Numbered from the stretch's first letter, positions 1 through 6,150 are shown. The stretch is 9,605 bases of DNA from an uncultured Mailhella sp. (GCA_948482415.1 CAOMFZ010000078.1:1-9605); one strand, 5' to 3'. Numbers and translations are program-made. Notes: generated by a model from the sequence alone, not told the origin.

Positions 1-50
1 TTCCTTGAAGAGGGAAGCTAACAGGGGCACGCCCTCTTGCCCTCCCCTAT

Positions 51-107
51 CTCTGCTGTCCAGTTCTGTAAGGCTCATTCTTCGCCTAACAGAACTGGAC
101 AGCAGAG
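51..107. repeat. Long perfect hairpin, copy A of an intergenic repeat family
   Basis: The arms 51-69 and 89-107 are perfectly complementary over 19 bp. An A/A mismatch and four more pairs (71-74 with 84-87) leave a 9-nt loop, giving about 23 bp of pairing. The element lies just downstream of the chaperone gene. On the minus strand no T-tract follows it, so it is not a standard terminator for that operon; on the plus strand a short T-run (114-118) follows. Its left half and inner stem are related to the element at 5529-5576. Whether it acts as RNA (transcript end, stability) or DNA (dispersed repeat, protein site) cannot be told from the sequence. Confidence 0.75.
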
Positions 108-157
108 CTAAAGTTTTTCCCCTGCATAGAAAAATCGCAAAATTTATCGGTAATCTT

Positions 158-628
158 CTAAACCCGAAGAAAATTATTGATATTCATTGTTATTTCTTCT
201 GTTTCAGCGAGAGTTGAGGTCGTTTTATTTTCGCTGTCGGCAAGGGCGTTTATTTCCTGTTCCCATTTTTTTATCTGTTCGGCAAAAACAAGCACGAGTT
301 TGGCAAATTCTTCAACGTCGCTGAGTTCGTCTTCCTTTTTCATGGCGGAAAGCACAAGAGCATGCATGGCTTTGTAATAACCTAAATGGAAGGTCAGGCT
401 TTCATATCCGAATAAGTTGGCTTCCAAAGCCCGTTCCAGCTGTGCAGGATTAAGACCTTCTTCTGCATAGGAAACAAGCCCGTATATGAGCAGGGTCTGG
501 TCGTATTTTTGATATTGGAAATTCACCAAAACATCGTCCACTAGCAGGGAGCAGGCAAACTGCTCATTCAAGGCAAGTTCTGTGTTAAATTTTCTGCCGA
601 CTTCATTAATAAACAGTTGTATATCCAT
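158..628 (-). CDS. CesT/Tir-type class I type III secretion chaperone
   Basis: The 156-residue acidic protein has no signal peptide or membrane segment and fits the small cytoplasmic chaperones that bind one T3S substrate and keep it secretion-competent. It has an N-terminal helix (about 1-16), then strands including a hydrophobic stretch around CSLLVDDVLVNFQ and QTLLIYGLVSY. A middle block with ANLFGYESLTFHLGYYKAMHALVLS follows, matching the family pattern of an 'aNl' turn, strand and 'lvL' strand. A final helix holds the typical tryptophan (KKWEQEI). The C-terminal tail of about 25 residues is Thr/Glu-rich and probably disordered. The Shine-Dalgarno GAGGAG (634-639) sits 5 nt before the start and abuts the stop codon of the upstream 788-residue gene, so translation is probably coupled. 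That neighbour is the likely client. The fold assignment is by pattern, not by a search. Confidence 0.82.
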   Translation of the reverse strand: MDIQLFINEVGRKFNTELALNEQFACSLLVDDVLVNFQYQKYDQTLLIYGLVSYAEEGLNPAQLERALEANLFGYESLTFHLGYYKAMHALVLSAMKKEDELSDVEEFAKLVLVFAEQIKKWEQEINALADSENKTTSTLAETEEITMNINNFLRV

Positions 629-639
629 ATCTACTCCTC

Positions 640-3006
640 TTATTGTTGTTCCTGTACTCCATAAATATTAAAACCGCCTGTAATGGAGACATTTTGCATA
701 TTGTATTCACCCAAATCAAAATGTGCATGCCAATCCAAAAAATCATCTGCAGCAGGGTTTTGCGATATATCTCCCATTCTGCCAAAATCAACAGTTTGCA
801 AACGTCTGATTTCATCGCCTGTAATATGGACATTTAATTCATAATGTTCTCTGGAATCTGCCCCAAGCATCACAGGAACTGCCTTTGCTCTGTTCTCCTG
901 AAAAAAGTTAATGGAACGGGTGCATTGATATTGGATTTCAAAACCGCCGTTTCCGTCTTCAATCACACTGAACGCACGTCCGCCTCCAGGAAGTCCCCTG
1001 TTGGCTTCCCTGTTTTCCATAGTAATAAAAGCCGGTTCATTTTTTTCACCATTAAAAGCCATGCTGGCTCCCATATTCACAATTTTTTCTGTTTCCTGTG
1101 AAAGGCATGCCATAAGAATTTGGGCAGTGCGGTTTTCAGCAGAATTTAGTTCTGCAAAAGTATTGACTCGTCCATGGCTCACATAAGACGCTAATTGATT
1201 TTTGGCAGTTTCAAAATTATTTTCCAATCTTGTTCCGTCAGGCAACGTAACGGTTAAATCCCGGCTAATATCTCTTTGAAAGATTGTTGTTGCCGTATTG
1301 ATACCAGCCATTTTCTGCATTTCAGCCAAAAAATTAACCTGAAACATTGCCTGGGTAATGCGATTAAACCGATCCTGGTATTGGGCAGGGTTAATATCAT
1401 TCAGGAGATTTCTGGGCAAATTGCCTGAAAGTATGGAATCTAAAGAATTTCTGTTCCGCAAAGAACAGGTCAATTGGCCGTAGTCACATTCCTGATGTGG
1501 AAATGCCGTTCTCTCCAGATTATCCATATAAGCAATTTGATCGCGGATGAAGCTGAGAGTCTGAGCAATATAGATACTGTCAGCATTTTTCACATCATTG
1601 GCATACATGGAAAACAAATTTGTCACTTCGTCAGAAGAAAGGCGGTCAAATAAATTCTGCCGTTCAGCAGCAGAAAGGTTATTCAGGCATTCGCCTAAAA
1701 TATGCACTGTCAAATTAGGTTTCATCATGCCTGGTTCATTGGGCATTACTGCCTGATCTATATGGTTTGAACTGTCATAAACAGCTTTTGCCAGATTGTC
1801 TATTGCAGTATCAAAACGATCAAGGCTTGCACTATTGCAAATTTCCTTGAGAAAAGCAGGATTAATAGCTTCACTTGCCGTATGAAGGGCAGTCAGATAG
1901 CCATTTTTTGGTATTTCAGCAAGATCCGCGATAGTCCGCATGCCGATTTTCTCAAGTACGGCATTTTCACCGGCATACGCTTTTACTTCCTGCACAGAAG
2001 AATTATAGGCAGCAAGCTTATTGTCTGCAATTTCGTCTATCATATCCGGTGTTGCTTTTGTTCCGCTGAAAACAAGCTTATACACATCATCGCTTACGGA
2101 CTTTGCAATTTGTTCTTTGACAGCTGCCATATCGCTTTTGCCAAAACCCATGGCAGATAATGAGCTTTCAATATGCGCATTAAATTCCGCAGAATCTTTT
2201 ACTTTGCCGTATACAAAATTATTTTCTTTTGCCAAAACAGCCGTATCAAATTTATCCCGTTCCAGAGGTCCATTGTCCGTTGTTACAATATCAAACAATA
2301 AACTCTTATGGGTGGCATTTAATTGCGGATTGTTATTAATTTCTTTAAAATATGCCCCCAATGTTTTCAGTTGTTCTTTCGTATAATTTTTTTCAATACT
2401 TTTCGCAAAAAACGTATCTGCAAGATCACCCGGCATATCAAACGTATCCAAGGTACTTTTTATTAATACGGCTTTTTCGTCAAACTGCCTTACAACATTT
2501 TCAAGGTTAACTTCCCGCAGATTTGCTGTTGCCTTAAATATTCCTTTTAACATATCATGCAGTGCATTGCTGTAACTGTCCTTGATTTGTTTTGAACTGT
2601 CTGCCAACGTTGTTGGCAGTTCTGGCTGAGAATTTCCCTCCTGGGCGGCATGCAGGGAAAAAGCTGTGCCTATTGCCTGACTCATAAAGGAATTTTGGCG
2701 TTCTTTCGGAGTTGACAGACTGTCTGCATAGGCTAAAATATCTTTAATCTGCCCGGCGGTAATGCCTCTTGATGACAACTTACTTGTCATCAGTCCGTCA
2801 ATCATGCCCTCAAGGTGCTTTTGAACGCCAAAATATTTGGGGTCTGAAGCAATGGTTTGTTTCAGACTGTTAACAATATTCTGTTTATTTTGGTCAATGG
2901 TTGACTTTCTGGAAAAGAAGGAAGCTTTTTGAAATGTGCCGTCATTATTGAGCGTCACGCGCGCAGTATCCTGCATTGTATTGAGTGAATTTAAATTGAT
3001 AGGCAT
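640..3006 (-). CDS. Candidate type III secretion effector/substrate, 788 aa, unknown function
   Basis: I do not recognise a catalytic domain. The protein is soluble-looking, with no signal peptide and no membrane span. The N-terminus is polar, rich in Ser/Thr/Asn/Gln (MPINLNSLNTMQDTARVTLN), as in many T3S export signals. Residues about 40-660 are predominantly helical with several Leu/Ala-rich amphipathic stretches. From about 665 to 788 it turns strand-rich, after a Gly-rich hinge LPGGGRAF, and may be a separate domain. The start at 3006 was chosen over an in-frame ATG at 3168 because an AGGAGA Shine-Dalgarno (minus strand, 3013-3018) lies 7 nt upstream and a sigma-54 promoter lies at 3037-3052, inside the longer reading. 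The CesT-type chaperone follows 11 bp downstream, which is the main reason for the effector call. A translocon or other secreted substrate is an alternative. The assignment rests on context, not homology. Confidence 0.72.
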   Translation of the reverse strand: MPINLNSLNTMQDTARVTLNNDGTFQKASFFSRKSTIDQNKQNIVNSLKQTIASDPKYFGVQKHLEGMIDGLMTSKLSSRGITAGQIKDILAYADSLSTPKERQNSFMSQAIGTAFSLHAAQEGNSQPELPTTLADSSKQIKDSYSNALHDMLKGIFKATANLREVNLENVVRQFDEKAVLIKSTLDTFDMPGDLADTFFAKSIEKNYTKEQLKTLGAYFKEINNNPQLNATHKSLLFDIVTTDNGPLERDKFDTAVLAKENNFVYGKVKDSAEFNAHIESSLSAMGFGKSDMAAVKEQIAKSVSDDVYKLVFSGTKATPDMIDEIADNKLAAYNSSVQEVKAYAGENAVLEKIGMRTIADLAEIPKNGYLTALHTASEAINPAFLKEICNSASLDRFDTAIDNLAKAVYDSSNHIDQAVMPNEPGMMKPNLTVHILGECLNNLSAAERQNLFDRLSSDEVTNLFSMYANDVKNADSIYIAQTLSFIRDQIAYMDNLERTAFPHQECDYGQLTCSLRNRNSLDSILSGNLPRNLLNDINPAQYQDRFNRITQAMFQVNFLAEMQKMAGINTATTIFQRDISRDLTVTLPDGTRLENNFETAKNQLASYVSHGRVNTFAELNSAENRTAQILMACLSQETEKIVNMGASMAFNGEKNEPAFITMENREANRGLPGGGRAFSVIEDGNGGFEIQYQCTRSINFFQENRAKAVPVMLGADSREHYELNVHITGDEIRRLQTVDFGRMGDISQNPAADDFLDWHAHFDLGEYNMQNVSITGGFNIYGVQEQQ

Positions 3007-3036
3007 ACTCTTTCTCCTGTTTTTTTTTATTAAAAC

Positions 3037-3052
3037 AGCAAATATTGTACCA
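3037..3052 (-). promoter_or_regulatory. Sigma-54 (-24/-12) promoter of the effector-chaperone operon
   Basis: The minus strand reads TGGTAC-N5-TTGCT. The GG and GC elements are separated by exactly 10 nt, as RpoN requires, with one change (T for C) in the -24 element. Initiation is expected about 12 nt past the GC, near 3026, leaving a leader of about 20 nt that contains the AGGAGA Shine-Dalgarno. Such promoters need an ATP-dependent enhancer-binding activator, so the operon is probably silent unless a signal is received. Confidence 0.8.
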
Positions 3053-3095
3053 AAATTTTGAAAGGAAATTTTTATTCTTGAAAATAAATTTACAC

Positions 3096-3131
3096 GCACT
3101 TTCTTTTTAGTGCAAGATAAACTTTTTATCT
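3096..3131. promoter_or_regulatory. Two small palindromes upstream of the sigma-54 promoter
   Basis: GCACT at 3096-3100 pairs with AGTGC at 3109-3113, and AGATAAA at 3115-3121 pairs with TTTATCT at 3125-3131 around a 3-nt centre. They lie about 70-105 bp upstream of the predicted start of the effector operon, in AT-rich DNA, where enhancer-binding proteins often bind. They could also be fortuitous AT-rich symmetry. No matching pair was seen upstream of the other sigma-54 promoter. Confidence 0.3.
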
Positions 3132-3166
3132 GTGTGATGATAAATTTTTTGCGCGTTGTATTTAAC

Positions 3167-3210
3167 AAAAAAAGGAATAAGCAGGGGAAAAGCTTATTCC
3201 TTTTTTTTTT
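3167..3210 (-). terminator. Bidirectional intrinsic terminator after the 223-aa gene
   Basis: GGAATAAGC (3174-3182) pairs perfectly with GCTTATTCC (3192-3200) over 9 bp with a 9-nt loop. An A-run (3167-3173) and a 10-T run (3201-3210) flank the stem, so it works on either strand. On the minus strand it ends the 223-residue gene, whose stop is about 80 nt upstream. It insulates the effector operon, which therefore must rely on its own sigma-54 promoter. Confidence 0.88.
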
Positions 3211-3235
3211 CGTATCATGCCTAATTTAGGGGGGT

Positions 3236-3283
3236 ATACAGTTAAAGTTTTTTATTTGTTAAAGGTTAATGATACAGTTAAAG
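3236..3283. repeat. 12-bp direct repeat, possible activator binding sites
   Basis: ATACAGTTAAAG occurs at 3236-3247 and again at 3272-3283, exactly 36 bp apart, with a partial copy GTTAAAGG in between (about 3258-3265). The pair lies roughly 185-245 bp upstream of the sigma-54 promoter of the effector operon, a distance compatible with enhancer sites, though it is also in the 3' untranslated part of the upstream gene. The functional reading is an inference. Confidence 0.4.
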
Positions 3284-3290
3284 GGAAATT

Positions 3291-3962
3291 TTATATGGTT
3301 AAATTAAAGCCTGTGTTGAGCAGGGTGGCAAGGCTTCCCTGACCTGTCATGGCAAGGGCGGAGCTTGTGCCCATTTTATTCATATAGCTCAATAAATTAG
3401 GCCTTTCGTAATTAGCATCGATATTTTTTCCTCCCATTTTGCGTGCTTCTTCCACTTGGTTAAGCGTTTGTATTTGTTGATAGCTTTCTGCAAGCTGGGG
3501 ATTTTCTTTGAAAAATTGTTCAATTTTTGCTTTGTCTTTGTGATTTGAAGAAACTTTGATTGTTCCGTCATCATTAAGACTTATTCTGAAATCCGCTTCC
3601 GGGTCAACACCCAGTTCTGCAAGCCCGTTTTTTACTGTTTCCTGAAAAGTATTTTCCAGTTCTTCTTTATGCGCAAATAATTTATTATAGGTGATTTTGC
3701 CGGTAATACCGAGCTGTTGGGCAAGTTTTTCCACTTGTTCCGCTAAATTATCACTATTTGCGGCGGCATTGATTTGGTCAAGCAAAGTTTGTTTCTTTTG
3801 ACTTTCTTCTTCTTCCGTTTCGCCAACCACATTTTTTTTCTGTACTAAGGTATCCAGTAAAGTGGGATTGTTTTCCTCTTCTTCCTGAAGTTTTTTTCTG
3901 ATTGACTGAACATTGACACCGTATCCGTTGGAAAGAGGATTATTGATTGAATAAACTGACAT
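3291..3962 (-). CDS. Conserved-looking soluble protein, 223 aa, unknown function, sigma-54 controlled
   Basis: I do not recognise this family. The protein has no signal peptide and no membrane span. The N-terminus is polar (MSVYSINNPLSNGYGVNVQS). Residues about 21-60 are highly charged with runs of Glu, and about 60-115 are helical with coiled-coil character. A strand-rich motif FRISLNDDGTIKV (125-137) is followed by a helix (142-176) and a Gly/Ser/Ala-rich end (198-223). AAGGAG 6 nt before the ATG is a good Shine-Dalgarno sequence. A consensus sigma-54 promoter lies 52 bp upstream, and the next transcription unit downstream, the effector-chaperone operon, has a promoter of the same class. 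Co-regulation makes a secreted substrate or accessory factor of the same system plausible, but nothing in the protein proves it. Confidence 0.8.
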   Translation of the reverse strand: MSVYSINNPLSNGYGVNVQSIRKKLQEEEENNPTLLDTLVQKKNVVGETEEEESQKKQTLLDQINAAANSDNLAEQVEKLAQQLGITGKITYNKLFAHKEELENTFQETVKNGLAELGVDPEADFRISLNDDGTIKVSSNHKDKAKIEQFFKENPQLAESYQQIQTLNQVEEARKMGGKNIDANYERPNLLSYMNKMGTSSALAMTGQGSLATLLNTGFNLTI

Positions 3963-4013
3963 GATAACTCCTTTGGAAAATTTTTCCCATTTTCTGCATT
4001 CAGTAAAGGTTAA

Positions 4014-4029
4014 AGCAAAATCAGTGCCA
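4014..4029 (-). promoter_or_regulatory. Consensus sigma-54 (-24/-12) promoter of the 223-aa gene
   Basis: The minus strand reads TGGCAC-TGATT-TTGCT, a full match to the RpoN core with exact GG-N10-GC spacing. Transcription should begin near 4003, giving a leader of about 40 nt before the start codon at 3962. It faces away from the sigma-70 promoter of the FadL gene in the same 200-bp divergent region, so activator sites for this promoter may overlap the FadL promoter. Confidence 0.88.
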
Positions 4030-4086
4030 AAAATATCTTTAAGAAAACTTATATTTTTGATTAACTATATTTTTTTTGAAAACGTC

Positions 4087-4115
4087 TTGACTTACAAGAA
4101 AAAGCCTGTTAAATT
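4087..4115 (+). promoter_or_regulatory. Sigma-70 promoter of the FadL-family gene
   Basis: TTGACT (4087-4092), a 17-nt spacer and TAAATT (4110-4115) place initiation near 4122 and leave a leader of about 37 nt ending in AAGGAGA. A loose inverted pair, CTGT and ACAG (4106-4109 and 4116-4119), straddles the -10 box and might be an operator half-site pair. Confidence 0.65.
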
Positions 4116-4158
4116 ACAGCTGAAAAATTTTTTTTGTATAAATTTAAGGAGAATGTAT

Positions 4159-5403
4159 ATGTCCTTTTTGAAAAAAATGTCTGTGCTGGCTTTGAGTGCC
4201 GCAGCTGCTGTGACATTTGTGAGCCCGGAATTTGCAAAGGCTGAAGGTTTTGCCCTGCAGGACTGGTCTTCCCGCGGTGCTTCCCTTGCCGGCGGTCTTG
4301 TTGCCCGCGGCGGCGATGCTGCTTCTGTTTCTTATAACCCTGCTGCCATTACCGAACTTGAAGGCACACAAATTCTGTTTGGGGGAGAATATATTCATCC
4401 TATTAACACTGTTGTCGGTACAGGCGGACAATCAAAACATTCTGAAACGAAACAATATTTTGCTCCTCATGGCTATATTACCCATAAAGTCAATGAAGCC
4501 ATTTCTGTTGGTTTTGGTGCCTTTTCCCGTTTTGGTTTAGGCAATGATTACGGTTCTTCTTTCTTTGTGCCAAACTCTGTGTATGACGTTGAACTCATTA
4601 CCTTTACCGTAAGTCCTGTTATTGCATGGAGAGTAAACGATAAGCTTTCTCTTGGCTTTGGACTTGAGCTTGCCTATGGCGATGTTGATTTTAATCAGAA
4701 CGTTAAGAAAACATTAGCCAATGGATTGCCTGTTGATACAACTCTGAGCATGACAGGTGATGCATGGTCTCCTGCTTTTAACCTTTCAGTGCATTATCGC
4801 TTTAATGAGCAATGGAAAGCGGGCTTTGTCTATCGTTCTCATAATGATTTTGATTTTGACGGGGAACTTTCAACTGCTCATCCCCTTTTTGCAGGTCGGA
4901 AATTCAGCGGCAGTGCAATGCTCTATACTCCTGACAGCTATACACTTGCCCTTGCGTATTACCCCATGCCGGAACTTAGTTTTGAAGCGCAGGTACAATA
5001 TAATACCTGGAGCAGATACAGCAATTTGACCATTAATGTTCCATCATCACCTTTTCCCGGCTTGAATAAAATTGAACAGAAAAAAGACTGGCGGGATACC
5101 TGGTTTTTCTCTTTGAGTGCCGAATATCAGGCTCTTGACTGGCTGACTTTGCGCGGCGGTGTTTCCTATGAAACGTCTCCTGTAAAGGAAGCCTATGCTG
5201 ACTTTATTGCTCCTGCCCACGGACGCTGGAAATACGGTGCCGGTTTAGGATTTCAGTATGATAACTGGACTCTTGACGTAGCATACGTTTACCATGATAT
5301 TCTGGAACTGCGTTACAATCATTCTGCCTATGCTCCTGTTGCTGACCATATTGATGATGCTCATGCTCATACCTGCTCATTCAGCATTGGCTATAAGTTC
5401 TAA
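4159..5403 (+). CDS. FadL/OmpP1 family outer-membrane hydrophobic-substrate transporter
   Basis: The 414-residue protein has a signal peptide (MSFLKK, then a hydrophobic Ala/Val-rich core, cut after AKA at about residue 28). The mature protein starts EGFALQDWSSRG, and the family's NPA signature is at residues 60-62 in SVSYNPAAI. The rest shows alternating amphipathic beta strands rich in aromatic residues. It ends in SIGYKF, whose terminal Phe is the usual outer-membrane barrel assembly signal. Family members let fatty acids, aromatics and other hydrophobic compounds diffuse through a 14-strand barrel with an N-terminal plug; the substrate here cannot be read from sequence. The start at 4159 is preferred over ATG 4153, which is only 1 nt past GGAG, and over the open frame from 3961. 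It is transcribed alone, with its own promoter and terminator. Confidence 0.9.
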   Translation: MSFLKKMSVLALSAAAAVTFVSPEFAKAEGFALQDWSSRGASLAGGLVARGGDAASVSYNPAAITELEGTQILFGGEYIHPINTVVGTGGQSKHSETKQYFAPHGYITHKVNEAISVGFGAFSRFGLGNDYGSSFFVPNSVYDVELITFTVSPVIAWRVNDKLSLGFGLELAYGDVDFNQNVKKTLANGLPVDTTLSMTGDAWSPAFNLSVHYRFNEQWKAGFVYRSHNDFDFDGELSTAHPLFAGRKFSGSAMLYTPDSYTLALAYYPMPELSFEAQVQYNTWSRYSNLTINVPSSPFPGLNKIEQKKDWRDTWFFSLSAEYQALDWLTLRGGVSYETSPVKEAYADFIAPAHGRWKYGAGLGFQYDNWTLDVAYVYHDILELRYNHSAYAPVADHIDDAHAHTCSFSIGYKF

Positions 5404-5426
5404 TTTTTTTTATAAAAAAAATGAGT

Positions 5427-5461
5427 TAAAAAAGCGCACTGTAATAAGTGCGTTTTTTTTT
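5427..5461 (+). terminator. Intrinsic terminator of the FadL-family gene
   Basis: CGCACT (5435-5440) and AGTGCG (5447-5452) form a stem with a 6-nt loop. An A-rich run precedes it and nine Ts follow (5453-5461), starting 24 nt after the stop codon. The A-run makes it potentially bidirectional. The same stem sequence is used in the terminator at 5932-5963. Confidence 0.9.
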
Positions 5462-5462
5462 A

Positions 5463-5482
5463 TAAGGGGCTTTGCCCCTTTA
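5463..5482. repeat. GC-rich hairpin next to the terminator
   Basis: AAGGGGC (5464-5470) pairs with GCCCCTT (5474-5480) around TTT. There is no T-tract on either strand, so it is not itself a terminator. It begins a hairpin-rich stretch that runs to about 5700. Confidence 0.6.
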
Positions 5483-5528
5483 CGCCACCAAAGGGTGTTT
5501 TGCAGGGCGGTAAGCAATTCTCACCCCC

Positions 5529-5576
5529 ATCTCTGCTGTCCATTTGCGTAAAGCTCGTCTACTCGCTAACGCAAAC
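5529..5576. repeat. Copy B of the intergenic hairpin repeat family
   Basis: The 14-nt leader ATCTCTGCTGTCCA (5529-5542) is identical to 49-62. It is followed by a 7-bp stem, TTTGCGT (5543-5549) with ACGCAAA (5569-5575), enclosing 19 nt. In copy A the corresponding stem is GTTCTGT/ACAGAAC, also enclosing 19 nt of related sequence. Three of the seven stem pairs differ between copies and all three changes keep pairing. Copy B lacks the outer right arm that pairs with the leader in copy A. Confidence 0.7.
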
Positions 5577-5617
5577 GACTTCGCCGCCTCCGGTGGCTGC
5601 CACCCGAACTTACCCCT

Positions 5618-5670
5618 GTTTCACACTTTTCCGGCAAAGAGCTAAAGCTCTCGCCTACAAAGAGTGAAAC
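5618..5670. repeat. Third hairpin of the intergenic cluster
   Basis: GTTTCAC (5618-5624) pairs with GTGAAAC (5664-5670). CTTT/AAAG, GGC/GCC and an inner AGAGCT/AGCTCT stem (5638-5643 and 5646-5651) continue the helix through small internal loops. The inner sequence TAAAGCTC followed by TCGCCTA resembles the enclosed part of copies A and B, so it may be a diverged member of the same family. No T-run follows. Confidence 0.55.
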
Positions 5671-5739
5671 TCCGCAAATCGAAAGTCTTTCATATATCTA
5701 ATAGGAATATTTTATTACTGGAAATGTTCTCGCCGCTTC

Positions 5740-5768
5740 TTGCCAAAGCGAGCAGAGGAGCTTATTAT
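5740..5768 (+). promoter_or_regulatory. Candidate sigma-70 promoter of the 31-aa gene
   Basis: TTGCCA (5740-5745), 17 nt, TATTAT (5763-5768) match five of six bases in each box. The predicted start near 5775 leaves only about 11 nt before the ATG, just enough for the GAGG Shine-Dalgarno. A perfect palindrome GCTTAT-tat-ATAAGC (5760-5774) covers the -10 box, and AGCAGAGG is directly repeated at 5751-5758 and 5772-5779. Both could be regulatory. Confidence 0.5.
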
Positions 5769-5785
5769 ATAAGCAGAGGTTGAAA

Positions 5786-5881
5786 ATGAATATTATTCCT
5801 GCACTGCTTTTCATAACGATTATAGGCTCAATTACTCTTGCCGTTATTTACCGAGAAATTAAGAAGAATAAGACGAAGTAA
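5786..5881 (+). CDS. Single-span membrane microprotein, 31 aa, unknown function
   Basis: The peptide has a hydrophobic stretch of about 18 residues (IIPALLFITIIGSITLAVIY, residues 3-22) and a basic tail REIKKNKTK, so it should insert once in the inner membrane with the tail in the cytoplasm. GAGG (5776-5779) is 6 nt before the ATG, a promoter lies just upstream, and a strong terminator follows about 50 nt after the stop. This is a complete small transcription unit in an otherwise geneless 800-bp gap. Size and charge layout resemble type I toxins of the Fst/Ldr kind and small subunits of membrane complexes (KdpF- or CydX-like), but I see no sequence match to any. The ORF could still be chance. 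Confidence 0.5.
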   Translation: MNIIPALLFITIIGSITLAVIYREIKKNKTK

Positions 5882-5931
5882 CATACTTTTAAGTTCCTTT
5901 TACAGGTACTTGTTATTGTACACTTTAACAT

Positions 5932-5963
5932 AAAAAAACGCACTATAAAATAGTGCGTTTTTT
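5932..5963. terminator. Bidirectional intrinsic terminator
   Basis: CGCACTA (5939-5945) pairs with TAGTGCG (5951-5957) around a 5-nt loop. A seven-A run (5932-5938) and six Ts (5958-5963) flank it. On the plus strand it would end the 31-codon gene; on the minus strand it is a second stop for read-through from metK. The stem is the same as at 5427-5461. Confidence 0.85.
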
Positions 5964-5986
5964 CGGTTGTATGCTTTAGCACAAAT

Positions 5987-6014
5987 AAAAAGCCGTTCTG
6001 CAAAGCAGTACGGC
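5987..6014 (-). terminator. Intrinsic terminator on the minus strand
   Basis: GCCGTACTGC and GCAGAACGGC (minus-strand reading of 6014-6005 and 6001-5992) form a 10-bp stem with one mismatch and a TTT loop, followed on the minus strand by five Ts (5991-5987). It lies about 190 nt past the metK stop and is probably the distal terminator of the panC-metK transcript. Confidence 0.65.
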
Positions 6015-6081
6015 AAAATATGGCGTGTTATTATGCAGGAAACCACTTGCTGAAAATAGGTATGGCATTTGTTGTGGCGAA

Positions 6082-6120
6082 CTCCGAGAAAATGGACAGC
6101 TTGTCTGTTCATTTTTCGAG
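6082..6120. repeat. Imperfect hairpin in the metK 3' region
   Basis: The stretch 6088-6099 pairs with 6105-6116 over about 12 bp including two G-U pairs, with a 5-nt loop and a few more outer pairs to 6082 and 6120. It has no T-tract. It contains AAATGGACAGC, the reverse complement of 11 nt of copy B of the hairpin family, possibly by chance. Confidence 0.4.
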
Positions 6121-6150
6121 AAGAGAGCCAAGGGGATTGAAGAAAGGGGT

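Noticed and set aside
5..217. Plus-strand ORF of 70 codons at the left edge
   Set aside because: It reads through the perfect hairpin and into the antisense of the chaperone C-terminus, with no convincing ribosome binding site or protein-like pattern.
3007..3168. 54-residue N-terminal extension of the 788-aa protein from ATG 3168
   Set aside because: It would run through the sigma-54 promoter and has basic, AT-driven composition. The ATG at 3006 has a strong Shine-Dalgarno at correct spacing.
3961..4158. 66-residue extension of the FadL-family protein
   Set aside because: It covers the divergent promoter region and would bury the signal peptide. The start at 4159 has AAGGAGA and gives a clean signal sequence.
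5913..5918. Minus-strand TACAAT as promoter of an antisense RNA to the 31-aa gene (type I antitoxin)
   Set aside because: No acceptable -35 box lies upstream; the expected position falls in the terminator stem. The idea is left as a check, not a feature.
6091..6101. 11-nt inverse match to copy B of the hairpin repeat
   Set aside because: It is too short, and the neighbouring stem and 19-nt interior do not follow, so a third true copy is not supported.
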